The position numbers were made by a program, and so were the translations under genes. A stretch of DNA of 64,000 bases from Pseudoalteromonas sp. MEBiC 03607 (GTDB taxonomy: Bacteria; Pseudomonadota; Gammaproteobacteria; Enterobacterales; Alteromonadaceae), in the NCBI RefSeq assembly GCF_004792295.1, contig NZ_SRRY01000001.1:1932501-1996500 (forward strand). Direction: 5' to 3'. The notes beneath the pieces were generated by a model. That model did no database searches. It worked only from the letters and a program-made list of their open reading frames with translations, and was not told where the DNA came from. Of the stretch, positions 49,495 to 58,334 are shown piece by piece (position 1 is the first letter of the stretch; each line of letters begins with the position of its first letter).

Positions 49495-52395
49495 ATGGTG
49501 CGGGTAGTTAGCTGTATTTTACTTTTCTTGTGTTTCAATGCTTTTGCAGATTCTGCACGCCTCTCTCTCAGTGATTATTTTACCGAGACTTGGAGTACAC
49601 CGGCAGGCCTTCCACATAACAGCATAAATTCAGTTACACAAACAAATGACGGTTATATTTGGATAGCAACTTGGGAAGGGCTCGCTCGTTTCAATGGTCG
49701 TGAATTTAAACTTTTTACCCGTACAGAAATCCCCGGCTTACCTGACTCTGGATTGCGTAGCCTTATTCCGATGGATAATGGTGATTTATATATAGTTGGT
49801 GCACGAGGTGGTATTGCACAACGAACTCAAGGGCAATGGCGCGCTTTAGCAACATCGTCAGCTATGATAAATCATGCACTTATAACTGAACAAGGTGAGA
49901 TTTGGCTTGCCCTCGAAGGAGAGGGGATTGCTTATCGGGCCGCAGAGCATGCACCTGAACAAAAACTACTTGATAAATTGAGTGTTTATCGCTTGTTACA
50001 AGACCAAGAGGGCGTTATTTGGGCGGCAACCAGTGATGGCTTGTATCAAATTATAGATAGCAAGGTTAGTAAGGTTGGCCGAGATTCAGGGTTGCCGGAC
50101 GCCTCCGTATTTACTTTACTACTAACGAATTCGGGTACCTTAATTGTAGGCACCGAAAAAGGTGTATGGAAAAAGCAACAAGACAAGTTCACTTCTGTTG
50201 ACCCCGTCCTTAATAAAGAATCTATCTCTAGCTTACTTGAAGATGCACATGGTGATTTATGGTTTGGTACCATTAATAAAGGGGTGTTTAGGTTAAGTGA
50301 ATTGGGTTTAGAAAATTTAGCCGCTGACGATGGTTTACCAAATAATCGCATCTTATCGCTAATGCAAGATCGTGAAAAAAGCATTTGGGTCGGAACTAAC
50401 GCGGGCTTATTTCGATTAAGAGAAGCCCCTTTTACAAATTGGAACAAGAGTAGAGGTCTGGCATCAAATTATGTTCGTACAGTGCTCTCTCACTCAGATG
50501 GCAGCTTGTGGGTGGGCAGTAGTAACGGCTTAAATCGTATTGAGAATGGTGAGTTAACAACGCTTGAACAAGTTAACGACAAAGACCCTTTATCAGTGTT
50601 AAGCCTTACCGAAGATAAACAGGGAGGTGTTTGGCTTGGTACTTATACTGCGGGTTTAATGAAAGTTGCAGATAACAAAATTTATCCCGTTAAAAATCGA
50701 AGTAATGGTCTTATTAGTAACGAAGTTCGCGCGGTGCTATTTGATTCGTCTGATAACTTGTGGGTTGGGACTGCAGGTGGGTTAACTAAAATAGATACCT
50801 CAGGGCAAACATATTCATATACAACAGTCGATGGTTTAGCTGGCGACTTTATCATGGCCCTTGCCGAAGATGCTTATGGCAAGATCTGGATTGGCACAGG
50901 CGTTGGCGTATCTATCTTAGATTCAGCTTCTGGACAAATCAGCTCATTAAAATTTCCTGATCAGTTTAGCACTGAGTATGCATTCGGCTTTTATTTGGAT
51001 GGTGATAAAATGTGGCTCGCCACAGACCGAGGGCTAGTTCGCTACAACCTCAGCACAGATCAAATGAGTTTGTTTGGCCGAGAGCAAGGTTTACCCGTTG
51101 ATAAACTGTTCCAAGTGATTGAACAAGGTGATTCACTTTGGCTTACCAGTAATCGCGGTGTCATTCAGGTTAACAAAGCACAACTCAATACGTTATTAGA
51201 TAACCCAGCTAAACCAATGGACGTTTCCATGCAGCTTTATGACGAAGGCGATGGCATGCTAAGTGCGCAAGCGAATGGTGGCTCAAACCCTGCTGCGGTA
51301 ATACATTCTGATGGTCAAATATGGGTTGCGACCGCTAAGGGCGTTGCTATTGCAGCACCAGAGCGCTTAAAAGAGGCAAGTAAACGCCGTTTGTCGACTG
51401 TAATAGAAAGTTTTGAAGTAGATGGTAAATCAATGCCTTTAACTTCTGGTACTGATTTTATTAGTTTGCCGGCAGGTGTCTCACGTGTGTCTTTTAATTA
51501 CGCAGGGCTAAGTTTTATTATGCCTGCTCGGCTTAACTATCAAACTCAATTAAGTGGGTACAATCAACAATGGGTAGACCGGGGGCGTCTGACCATTACC
51601 GAGTACACAAATTTACCGCCAGGTGAATATACCTTTAAAGTGCGCGCAGGCTACCCAAATAGTGATTGGCAAAATAATGAGCAAGTATTGCATTTTAAAA
51701 TTGCTCCTTATTTTTGGCAAAAAACCAGCTTTAAGTTATTTATCTTAATTGCCGTTCTTTTTACCGCGTATGTCATTTATAAATATCGACTATATCACTA
51801 CAAGCGAATTGAAATCGAATTAACGGAAAAAGTTGAACAGCAAATGCATGAACTAAAAACACAAGCTGATGCATTTGCCCACTTAGCAAACCATGACCAA
51901 TTAACACAATTGCCGAATAGACGCGCCTTTGATAGTTGGTTAGCAAATAACTTTAACCAGTTTCAAGATGAGGATAAAGCGCTCAGTATTGCGATTATGG
52001 ATATTGATCACTTTAAACAGATTAATGATGATTTCTCTCATTTAATCGGTGATAAGGTGATTTGTGAAATCGCACGATTATTACAAATGAGTTTTCCAGA
52101 TGAAGGCTATGCTGCACGATGGGGAGGTGAAGAGTTTACCTTACTATTCCCGCACAAAAATGCTGAACAAGCAGCACTGTTGTGTGAAAACATACGTTTA
52201 CAGATAGCTGACTATGACTTTGCTGATATCGCAACAGGACTATGTGTTACGGTGAGCTTTGGTGTTGCAGATAATTCAAAAGTCACTGACTATGATCGAT
52301 TACTATCTAATGCAGACAATGCTTTATACAGTGCTAAAAATAGCGGCCGCAACAGGGTTTTCATGCATAATAAGGGTTGTATGACACCAAGTTAA
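49495..52395 (+). CDS. Two-component-propeller diguanylate cyclase
   Basis: This 966-residue protein starts with a signal peptide. It has roughly fourteen reg_prop-type propeller repeats (to about 620; motifs such as IWIATWEGLARFNG, LWVGSSNGLNRIENG), a Y_Y_Y domain (about 665-735) and one transmembrane helix near 743-762. A coiled linker follows, then a C-terminal GGDEF domain with GGEEF at 877-881, so an active cyclic-di-GMP synthase is likely. The RxxD inhibitory site is not seen at its usual place (SFPD instead). It probably senses a periplasmic ligand, perhaps a glycan, as other propeller sensors do. Confidence 0.9.
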   Translation: MVRVVSCILLFLCFNAFADSARLSLSDYFTETWSTPAGLPHNSINSVTQTNDGYIWIATWEGLARFNGREFKLFTRTEIPGLPDSGLRSLIPMDNGDLYIVGARGGIAQRTQGQWRALATSSAMINHALITEQGEIWLALEGEGIAYRAAEHAPEQKLLDKLSVYRLLQDQEGVIWAATSDGLYQIIDSKVSKVGRDSGLPDASVFTLLLTNSGTLIVGTEKGVWKKQQDKFTSVDPVLNKESISSLLEDAHGDLWFGTINKGVFRLSELGLENLAADDGLPNNRILSLMQDREKSIWVGTNAGLFRLREAPFTNWNKSRGLASNYVRTVLSHSDGSLWVGSSNGLNRIENGELTTLEQVNDKDPLSVLSLTEDKQGGVWLGTYTAGLMKVADNKIYPVKNRSNGLISNEVRAVLFDSSDNLWVGTAGGLTKIDTSGQTYSYTTVDGLAGDFIMALAEDAYGKIWIGTGVGVSILDSASGQISSLKFPDQFSTEYAFGFYLDGDKMWLATDRGLVRYNLSTDQMSLFGREQGLPVDKLFQVIEQGDSLWLTSNRGVIQVNKAQLNTLLDNPAKPMDVSMQLYDEGDGMLSAQANGGSNPAAVIHSDGQIWVATAKGVAIAAPERLKEASKRRLSTVIESFEVDGKSMPLTSGTDFISLPAGVSRVSFNYAGLSFIMPARLNYQTQLSGYNQQWVDRGRLTITEYTNLPPGEYTFKVRAGYPNSDWQNNEQVLHFKIAPYFWQKTSFKLFILIAVLFTAYVIYKYRLYHYKRIEIELTEKVEQQMHELKTQADAFAHLANHDQLTQLPNRRAFDSWLANNFNQFQDEDKALSIAIMDIDHFKQINDDFSHLIGDKVICEIARLLQMSFPDEGYAARWGGEEFTLLFPHKNAEQAALLCENIRLQIADYDFADIATGLCVTVSFGVADNSKVTDYDRLLSNADNALYSAKNSGRNRVFMHNKGCMTPS

Positions 52396-52413
52396 GGTTT
52401 TTGAAAATAAAAA

Positions 52414-52448
52414 GTGTGCAAACAATTGATCTTTTTTGGTTTGCACAC
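52414..52448. repeat. Perfect 10-bp inverted repeat upstream of mtfA
   Basis: GTGTGCAAAC (52414-52423) and GTTTGCACAC (52439-52448) are separated by 15 bases with a T-run in the loop. It could be a regulator site for mtfA, 36 bases downstream, or an odd hairpin after the cyclase gene. Confidence 0.6.
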
Positions 52449-52483
52449 ATTAAAGTAACAAGACTGTTTTTTAGGCGTTAGTA

Positions 52484-53308
52484 ATGCTAAACCTGTTGTT
52501 GTTAGTTTTTTTAATTATATTTATTGTCTGTTACTGGCGCTGGGATGACATCCGTAACCACTTTTGGCAGAAAAAATACCTTAATTACTCCCTCAATGCT
52601 CAGCAAAAAAAACTGCTATTAAACTATATGCCCATCTACCAAAAGATGACGGATGCAGATCGCGAAAAGCTGGAGCGTCACATTGTCTGGTTTTTAAATG
52701 AAAAGCACTTTATTGGCTGTGATGGCCTTAAACTTAATGATGCAATGAAGCTGATTGTAGCGGCCGATGCCTGTGTTTTAGTGCTTAATAAACCTTGGCC
52801 CCTGTATCGCAATGTAAAAGAGATCCTTTTATATCCAAGTGCTTATTATGCGCCGCAAACTTCCCGCGATAATGCAGGACTCGTAAGCTATCACAATACC
52901 GTGCGCCAAGGAGAGTCTTGGCCGGGTGGAACCTTGGTACTGAGCTGGCATGATGTTCTTGAGGGCAATCGCTTACCAAGTGATGGACATAATTTGGTGT
53001 TTCATGAGTTTGCTCATCAACTCGACCAAGAAACAGGGCAAACCACAGGCACGCCATTGCTTTCGAGTAATGAGGATTACCAAAAATGGGCGAAAGTATT
53101 TAGCCGCGCATTTAATCAACTCAAAACCCACTTAGCCTATGGCATGCCTCATGTTATTCACAGTTACGGGGCAACTAATGAGGCCGAGTTTTTTGCTGTT
53201 ATCACCGAAACCTTTTTAGAAAAACCTGCAGAACTCAGGCAGTTTGACCCAGAAATTTATCATTTACTGGTTGGCTTTTATCAGTTTGATCCGATTGCGT
53301 GGCATTAG
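52484..53308 (+). CDS. mtfA: Zinc peptidase of the MtfA family
   Basis: This 274-residue protein has an N-terminal membrane helix (MLNLLLLVFLIIFIVCYW) and the zinc motif HEFAH at 174-178, followed by QLDQETG and the downstream EAEFFAVITETFLEKP (third ligand). E. coli MtfA binds the Mlc repressor and has aminopeptidase activity; it lacks the N-terminal helix, which many marine homologues have. No mlc or pts gene is in the window. Confidence 0.88.
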   Translation: MLNLLLLVFLIIFIVCYWRWDDIRNHFWQKKYLNYSLNAQQKKLLLNYMPIYQKMTDADREKLERHIVWFLNEKHFIGCDGLKLNDAMKLIVAADACVLVLNKPWPLYRNVKEILLYPSAYYAPQTSRDNAGLVSYHNTVRQGESWPGGTLVLSWHDVLEGNRLPSDGHNLVFHEFAHQLDQETGQTTGTPLLSSNEDYQKWAKVFSRAFNQLKTHLAYGMPHVIHSYGATNEAEFFAVITETFLEKPAELRQFDPEIYHLLVGFYQFDPIAWH

Positions 53309-53414
53309 TCGTCTATTTACGTCTGTTTAACACGTATTGCTGGAATCTTGCTATGCTATTTGGTGCAATCTTAAAAGTGTGCATATAAGCAAAACAATAA
53401 AAAGTGAGATTTCA

Positions 53415-56400
53415 ATGAAGAAAATGCTTCATACAGCGCTTGCTGTATCGATTTCACTTGCTCTATCAGGGCAAGTGGCTGCAACTGAGCAATCAAATGA
53501 TGACAAATGGCAAGTAGATACACCAAAAGGCCAATTCCTAGACGCTAAAATTAGTGTTGAGCAAGGCACGTGGATGAATGTTGATATTAGCCCTGATGGT
53601 AAAACAGTGGTGTATGACCTACTCGGCGATATTTATACCATGCCAATGTCGGGTGGTACTGCAACGCAATTAACCAGTGATATTGCATGGCAAATGCAAC
53701 CACGCTTTAGTCCTGATGGTAAGCACATTGCGTTTACTTCAGACCAAGGCGGTGGTGACAATATTTGGGTTATGGATGTAAACGGTGAAAACCAAAAGGC
53801 AGTAACCAACGAAACATTTCGTTTGTTAAACAGCCCAGCTTGGAGCCCTGATGGTGACTACTTAGTTGCGCGTAAGCACTTTACTGCAAGCCGCTCTTTA
53901 GGGGCTGGTGAAGTATGGCTTTACCATAAAGCGGGTGGTAAAGGTGTGCAACTAACTGCACGCGAAAACGACCAAAAAGACTTAGGCGAGCCAATGTTCT
54001 CACCGGATGGTCGTTATGTTTATTTTTCTCATGATGCAACGCCGGGTAAAACATTCCATTACTCTAAAGATTCTGTAGCGGGTATTTATAAAATTAAACG
54101 CTATGATCGTGAAACCGGCGAGATTGAAACAATTATTGATGGCATGGGTGGGGCTATACGACCGACACCTTCACCAGATGGTAAAAAGCTTGCGTATATC
54201 AAGCGCGATGATTTCCAAACAAGCTTGTACTTATATGATCTTCACACCGGTGAGCATACAAAACTGTATGGCGAGCTTGAGCGTGATATGCAAGAGACAT
54301 GGGCAATTCATGGCGTATACCCAACAATTGCTTGGACGCCAGATAACGAACAACTAGTCTTTTGGGCGGGTGGTACCATTCATAAGCTAGATGTAGATGA
54401 TAAGTCTGTCTCGACTATTCCATTTAAAGTTGAGACCAATAAGCAAATTCAAAAAGCCGTGCGTTTTACACAAAACATCGATAGCGATAATTTTGATGTG
54501 AAAATGCTGCGCAATGTACAAATTTCACCGGATGGTGAAACGGCTATATTTGAAGCGCTAGGTCATATTTATAAACGTGATTTAGAGTCTGGCAAAGTAA
54601 AGCGCCTGACTAAGCAAGACGACCACTTTGAATTATTCCCGCAGTTTTCTCGCGATGGTAAGAAGATTGTTTACACCACATGGGATGACAACGAGCAGGG
54701 CTCAGTACGTGTTGTGTCTGCACGTGGTGGTCGTGGCGATACTATTACCAAAGAACCAGGTAAATACGTAGAGCCAACATTTAGCCCAGATGGCAAAACG
54801 GTTGTTTACCGTAAAGCGTCTGGCGGCAGTATCCTTAATCCAACATGGTCATTAGAGCCAGGTATTTACTCAGTAAGTACTAAAGGCGGTAATTCAACAC
54901 TTATCACTAAATCAGGGTATCAGCCGCAATTTGGTGCAGCGAATGACCGAATTTATGTGATGAGCCCTTGGCCAAAACCAACATTAAGTGTTGTTGAGCT
55001 GGAATCAAAACAAGTTCGTAAACTTTATGAGTCAGAGCATGCAACAGAGTTTAGAGTATCACCAGATGGTCAATACCTAGCGTTTGCAGAGCGTTTTAAA
55101 GTATTTGTTACACCATTTGTTGAGCGTGGCAAAACCATTAATATTGGCCCGAAAGATAGCCAATTCCCAATTGAGCAGCTCTCTGTTCGCGCGGGTGAAA
55201 ACATTAGCTGGAGTGGCACAAGCGATAAACTTTATTGGAGCCTAGGACCAGAGTTATATCATGCAAGCCTAGCGGGTTTATTTGATATTAACCAAAATGC
55301 AGAGACTGACTTTAAAGTTAAAAGCGGCGATAACATCGGTTTTACAAAAACCATGGCCGAGCCTAAATCAGTATTTGCGTTAACTGGCGCACGTATTATC
55401 ACCATGAACGGTGAGCAAGTCATTGAAAACGGCGTTATTGTTACTGATGGTAAGCATATTAAAGCGGTTGGCAGTAAAGACAGTGTTGCTATTCCTAAAG
55501 GCGCAGAAGTAATTGATGTAACCGGTAAGACGATTATGCCGGGTATTGTTGATGCGCATGCTCACGGCTCGCAAGGCAGCGATGAGATCATTCCACAGCA
55601 AAACTGGAAGAACTTAGCGGGCTTAGCGTTAGGTGTGACAACGATTCATGATCCATCAAACGACACCACTGAGATTTTTGCTGCAAGCGAAATGCAAAAA
55701 GCGGGCATGATTGTCGCTCCTCGTATTTTCTCAACGGGTACCATTTTATATGGTGCGAATATGCCAGGTTATACATCGCATATTGATTCGTTAGAAGATG
55801 CTAAATTCCACCTTGAGCGTTTAAAGAAAGTAGGGGCGTTTAGTGTTAAATCATATAACCAACCACGTCGTGAACAGCGCCAGCAAGTTATTGAAGCAGG
55901 CCGCGAACTTGAAATGATGGTTGTGCCAGAAGGCGGTTCATTACTACAGCACAACTTAACCATGGTAGTTGATGGTCATACGGGTATTGAACACTCAATT
56001 CCTGTTGCCAATATTTACGATGATATTCGCCAGCTTTGGTCACAAAGTGATGTAGGTTATACGCCGACACTGGGTGTAGCATACGGTGGTATTTGGGGGG
56101 AAAATTATTGGTACGATAAGACCGATGTGTGGAATCACCCGCGCTTAAGTAAGTTTGTACCAAAGAATCAGCTTTTACCTCGCTCAATGCGCCGTGTTAA
56201 GGCTCCCGATCATCACTATAACCACTTTAACAATGCCCGTGTTGCAAAAGAGCTGCAAGACTTAGGTGTGTTAGTAAACCTAGGTGCTCACGGTCAACGT
56301 GAGGGGTTAGCAGCACATTGGGAAATTTGGATGTTTGCGCAAGGTGGTATGACGCCACTTCAAGCAATTCGTGCAGCAACGTTAGACCCTGCTAAATACA

Positions 56401-56600
56401 TTGGCCTTGATAAAAATATCGGTTCTCTAGAGCCTGGTAAACTTGCCGATTTAATTGTTATTGACGGTAACCCGCTAACTAACATTCGTGATACAGATAA
56501 AATCGATTACACCATGATCAATGGTCGTTTATTTGATGCTGCAACCATGAACGAAGTGGGTGAGAAAAAACGCGAAAAGTTATTTTTTGAAGAAATTTAA
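53415..56600 (+). CDS. Large secreted amidohydrolase with TolB/PD40 beta-propeller
   Basis: From the ATG at 53415 the protein is 1061 residues. It has a signal peptide (to about residue 26, SGQVAATEQ). An N-terminal beta-propeller of PD40/TolB repeats carries many copies of the xSPDGKxxxF pattern (for example PRFSPDGKHIAFTSD and PTFSPDGKTVVYRK). The C-terminal amidohydrolase barrel has the metal motif DAHAH (H715, H717), followed by GHTGIEHS and NLGAHGQREGLAAHWE and ending in GSLEPGKLADLIVIDGNP. It is likely periplasmic; the substrate (peptide, cyclic amide or similar) is unknown. Confidence 0.88.
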   Translation: MKKMLHTALAVSISLALSGQVAATEQSNDDKWQVDTPKGQFLDAKISVEQGTWMNVDISPDGKTVVYDLLGDIYTMPMSGGTATQLTSDIAWQMQPRFSPDGKHIAFTSDQGGGDNIWVMDVNGENQKAVTNETFRLLNSPAWSPDGDYLVARKHFTASRSLGAGEVWLYHKAGGKGVQLTARENDQKDLGEPMFSPDGRYVYFSHDATPGKTFHYSKDSVAGIYKIKRYDRETGEIETIIDGMGGAIRPTPSPDGKKLAYIKRDDFQTSLYLYDLHTGEHTKLYGELERDMQETWAIHGVYPTIAWTPDNEQLVFWAGGTIHKLDVDDKSVSTIPFKVETNKQIQKAVRFTQNIDSDNFDVKMLRNVQISPDGETAIFEALGHIYKRDLESGKVKRLTKQDDHFELFPQFSRDGKKIVYTTWDDNEQGSVRVVSARGGRGDTITKEPGKYVEPTFSPDGKTVVYRKASGGSILNPTWSLEPGIYSVSTKGGNSTLITKSGYQPQFGAANDRIYVMSPWPKPTLSVVELESKQVRKLYESEHATEFRVSPDGQYLAFAERFKVFVTPFVERGKTINIGPKDSQFPIEQLSVRAGENISWSGTSDKLYWSLGPELYHASLAGLFDINQNAETDFKVKSGDNIGFTKTMAEPKSVFALTGARIITMNGEQVIENGVIVTDGKHIKAVGSKDSVAIPKGAEVIDVTGKTIMPGIVDAHAHGSQGSDEIIPQQNWKNLAGLALGVTTIHDPSNDTTEIFAASEMQKAGMIVAPRIFSTGTILYGANMPGYTSHIDSLEDAKFHLERLKKVGAFSVKSYNQPRREQRQQVIEAGRELEMMVVPEGGSLLQHNLTMVVDGHTGIEHSIPVANIYDDIRQLWSQSDVGYTPTLGVAYGGIWGENYWYDKTDVWNHPRLSKFVPKNQLLPRSMRRVKAPDHHYNHFNNARVAKELQDLGVLVNLGAHGQREGLAAHWEIWMFAQGGMTPLQAIRAATLDPAKYIGLDKNIGSLEPGKLADLIVIDGNPLTNIRDTDKIDYTMINGRLFDAATMNEVGEKKREKLFFEEI

Positions 56601-56621
56601 CAAAGCGGAAATCTAAACTGA

Positions 56622-56647
56622 AAGCGGCCATAGTGCCGCTTTTTTTA
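56622..56647. terminator. Terminator between the amidohydrolase and tetR
   Basis: AAAGCGGC/GCCGCTTT with a CATAGT loop and a T-run, between convergent genes. Confidence 0.8.
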
Positions 56648-56655
56648 TAATTTAT

Positions 56656-57198
56656 TTATTGCTTTAAATGAGGAAACTGTTTAATTCCTACTAGTTTTGC
56701 TTGGCAGATCATGCCCTCTACAAGCGTCATCAAATAGTGGCTCTGTGAGTCGAGCTGTGAGCTTTCCATGTTTTCACACGCTGATAAGCGCCGTTTTATT
56801 AACTGCTGTACCGCCATTTTATGCTCTTTGCAGGCTTGATTTATCGGGCTTGCAGGATCAGCAAACTCAGCGGCAGTGTTAATAAATAAACAGCCATTAA
56901 AATCACCTAATTCTGTTACTTCAGAATTAAACCAAGCTTCATGGCAGCTGATCAACGTTGCTTTAAACTCTTCAACAGTGGTTTGCTTGCTGGTGGCATG
57001 CGTTAACCAATTTAAAAACCTATTATGTCGCTCACTGAGGCACGCGAGTAATAATTCATCTTTACTTGCGAAATGGTGGTACATGGTTTTTTTGGCGACA
57101 CCCGCCACACTAATGATTTCGTTTATTCCCACACTATGAATGCCTTTTTGATAAAAAAGTGACAAGGCGGTCAAAATAATATGTGTTCGTTTATCCAT
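56656..57198 (-). CDS. TetR-family repressor of the HPP gene
   Basis: This 180-residue TetR regulator has an N-terminal HTH (RTHIILTALSLFYQKGIHSV and AGVAKKTMYHHFASKDELL) and a helical ligand domain resembling TetR_C type regulators of the NemR/AcuR kind. It diverges from the HPP gene, with a pair of inverted 16-base palindromes in the 100-base gap that are probably its operators. The ligand is unknown. Confidence 0.87.
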   Translation of the reverse strand: MDKRTHIILTALSLFYQKGIHSVGINEIISVAGVAKKTMYHHFASKDELLLACLSERHNRFLNWLTHATSKQTTVEEFKATLISCHEAWFNSEVTELGDFNGCLFINTAAEFADPASPINQACKEHKMAVQQLIKRRLSACENMESSQLDSQSHYLMTLVEGMICQAKLVGIKQFPHLKQ

Positions 57199-57229
57199 AA
57201 CAAGGCCTCAATTGGTCATTAATGATAGC

Positions 57230-57294
57230 TTGACAGAAGTAGACCGACTTGTCTACTATCTGCTGGGTAGACAAGTCGGTCTACTTTTCGGAGG
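57230..57294 (+). promoter_or_regulatory. HPP promoter with two mirror-image TetR operators
   Basis: A 19-bp perfect inverted repeat (57238-57256 and 57267-57285) is made of two copies, in opposite orientation, of TAGACCGACTTGTCTA (57240-57255 and 57268-57283). Each copy has TAGAC/GTCTA arms, as in NemR- and AcuR-type boxes. TTGACA (57230-57235) and TACTAT (57254-57259), 18 bases apart, are a promoter, so operator 1 covers the spacer and operator 2 the start site, just before the GGAGG of the gene. Confidence 0.75.
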
Positions 57295-57298
57295 GTTT

Positions 57299-57775
57299 AT
57301 GGATAATAAAGTAAGCAAAGCGGCCATTGCAGGTATATTTGCTTGTATGGCAATTTTTGTATTGGCCTATTTACAGCAATTAGGACATTACGGTGTGTGG
57401 TTGATGGCACCCTTTGGAGCAACAGCGGTGCTAGTGTTTGGTGTGCCACACAGTCCGCTTGCGAAAGCGAAGAATGTTATCGGTGGGCATCTTTTAACTG
57501 CCTTAATCGGTGTTGTATTTGTAAATTATGTCGGTGTAGGGGCTGTTGAAATTGCTATAGCAACAGGACTGGCAATTAGCCTAATGATGTTGACAGATAC
57601 CGTACATCCAGCGGCAGGCGCAAACCCAATTTTGATAATGCAATCTATGCAAAGCTGGGATTTTTTAGTGATGCCCGTATTAATCGGAACCGTATTTATT
57701 GTGTTGTTTGGCTATTTAAGTCAATGGATATTAAGCAACCAATTGAATAGTCATAAAAAAACCGCTAACGAGTAG
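57299..57775 (+). CDS. HPP-family integral membrane protein
   Basis: This protein is 158 residues from the ATG at 57299, which has GGAGGG upstream. It has four to five hydrophobic segments and the HPP family core MLTDTVHPAAGANP; the name-giving HPP is HPA here (103-105), while GANP is kept. HPP proteins are poorly known; some plant and cyanobacterial members transport nitrite. Tight control by the divergent TetR gene suggests an inducible transporter or detoxifying protein. Confidence 0.82.
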   Translation: MDNKVSKAAIAGIFACMAIFVLAYLQQLGHYGVWLMAPFGATAVLVFGVPHSPLAKAKNVIGGHLLTALIGVVFVNYVGVGAVEIAIATGLAISLMMLTDTVHPAAGANPILIMQSMQSWDFLVMPVLIGTVFIVLFGYLSQWILSNQLNSHKKTANE

Positions 57776-57784
57776 CGGTTTTTT
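57756..57784 (+). terminator. Terminator containing the HPP stop codon
   Basis: AAAAAACCGCTA and TAGCGGTTTTTT pair around ACGAG. The TAG stop (57773-57775) begins the second arm. Confidence 0.8.
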
Positions 57785-57806
57785 AAAATGAATGAGTGTA
57801 ATGAGA

Positions 57807-58184
57807 TTACACAACACCACGCGGTAAACGACAATCGTGGTCTTTTTCAGCTAGGTTAACAATCCAAAGCTCTTCAGCTTTGTAACCATCATCGTTTGCT
57901 GTAACAACAGTAAACGGTGCTTTCTTAGCTGTTTTAGCCGGTGCAGCGGTTTTAGTTTTGGTTTTTTTCGCTGGTGCTTTTGGTGCTTCTTCTGCTTTAG
58001 GCTCAGCTGTTTTACCAGAAGTGAGCTCTTCAGTCAGCGCTGCAACATCAGCAAGGCGCAAGTTTTTGCCACCATCGATGCTATACCAACCAGGTTTTGT
58101 AGTGATTTCAGGTTTCTTACCATTCGCTGCTTCGTATGCTGCTTCGAAGGCATTTAACACTTCTGTTTTGTCTAGTTTGCTCAT
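57807..58184 (-). CDS. Small Lys/Ala/Pro-rich protein of unknown function
   Basis: No family recognised. The 125-residue protein has a compact N-terminal part (residues 1-55, with KPGWYSIDGGKNLRLADVAA), a low-complexity linker rich in Ala, Lys, Pro and Thr (about 58-90), and a C-terminal segment ending HDCRLPRGVV. A basic linker of this kind is common in DNA- or RNA-associated proteins, but no known domain is visible. A GTG or alternative start is not needed; the ATG at 58184 has AGGGTCTCTG upstream. Confidence 0.7.
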   Translation of the reverse strand: MSKLDKTEVLNAFEAAYEAANGKKPEITTKPGWYSIDGGKNLRLADVAALTEELTSGKTAEPKAEEAPKAPAKKTKTKTAAPAKTAKKAPFTVVTANDDGYKAEELWIVNLAEKDHDCRLPRGVV

Positions 58185-58334
58185 CAGAGACCCTATACGT
58201 TGTAAACACAGATTAAGAATATATATTTATACCTATTTTCAGCTTACTTTTCAATTTTTTGCGATTTTCCTTCCATTTTTCACTCATAAACGCCAAAATT
58301 TGCACAAAATAGAGGGTTGAAGGACGATTTTCAT

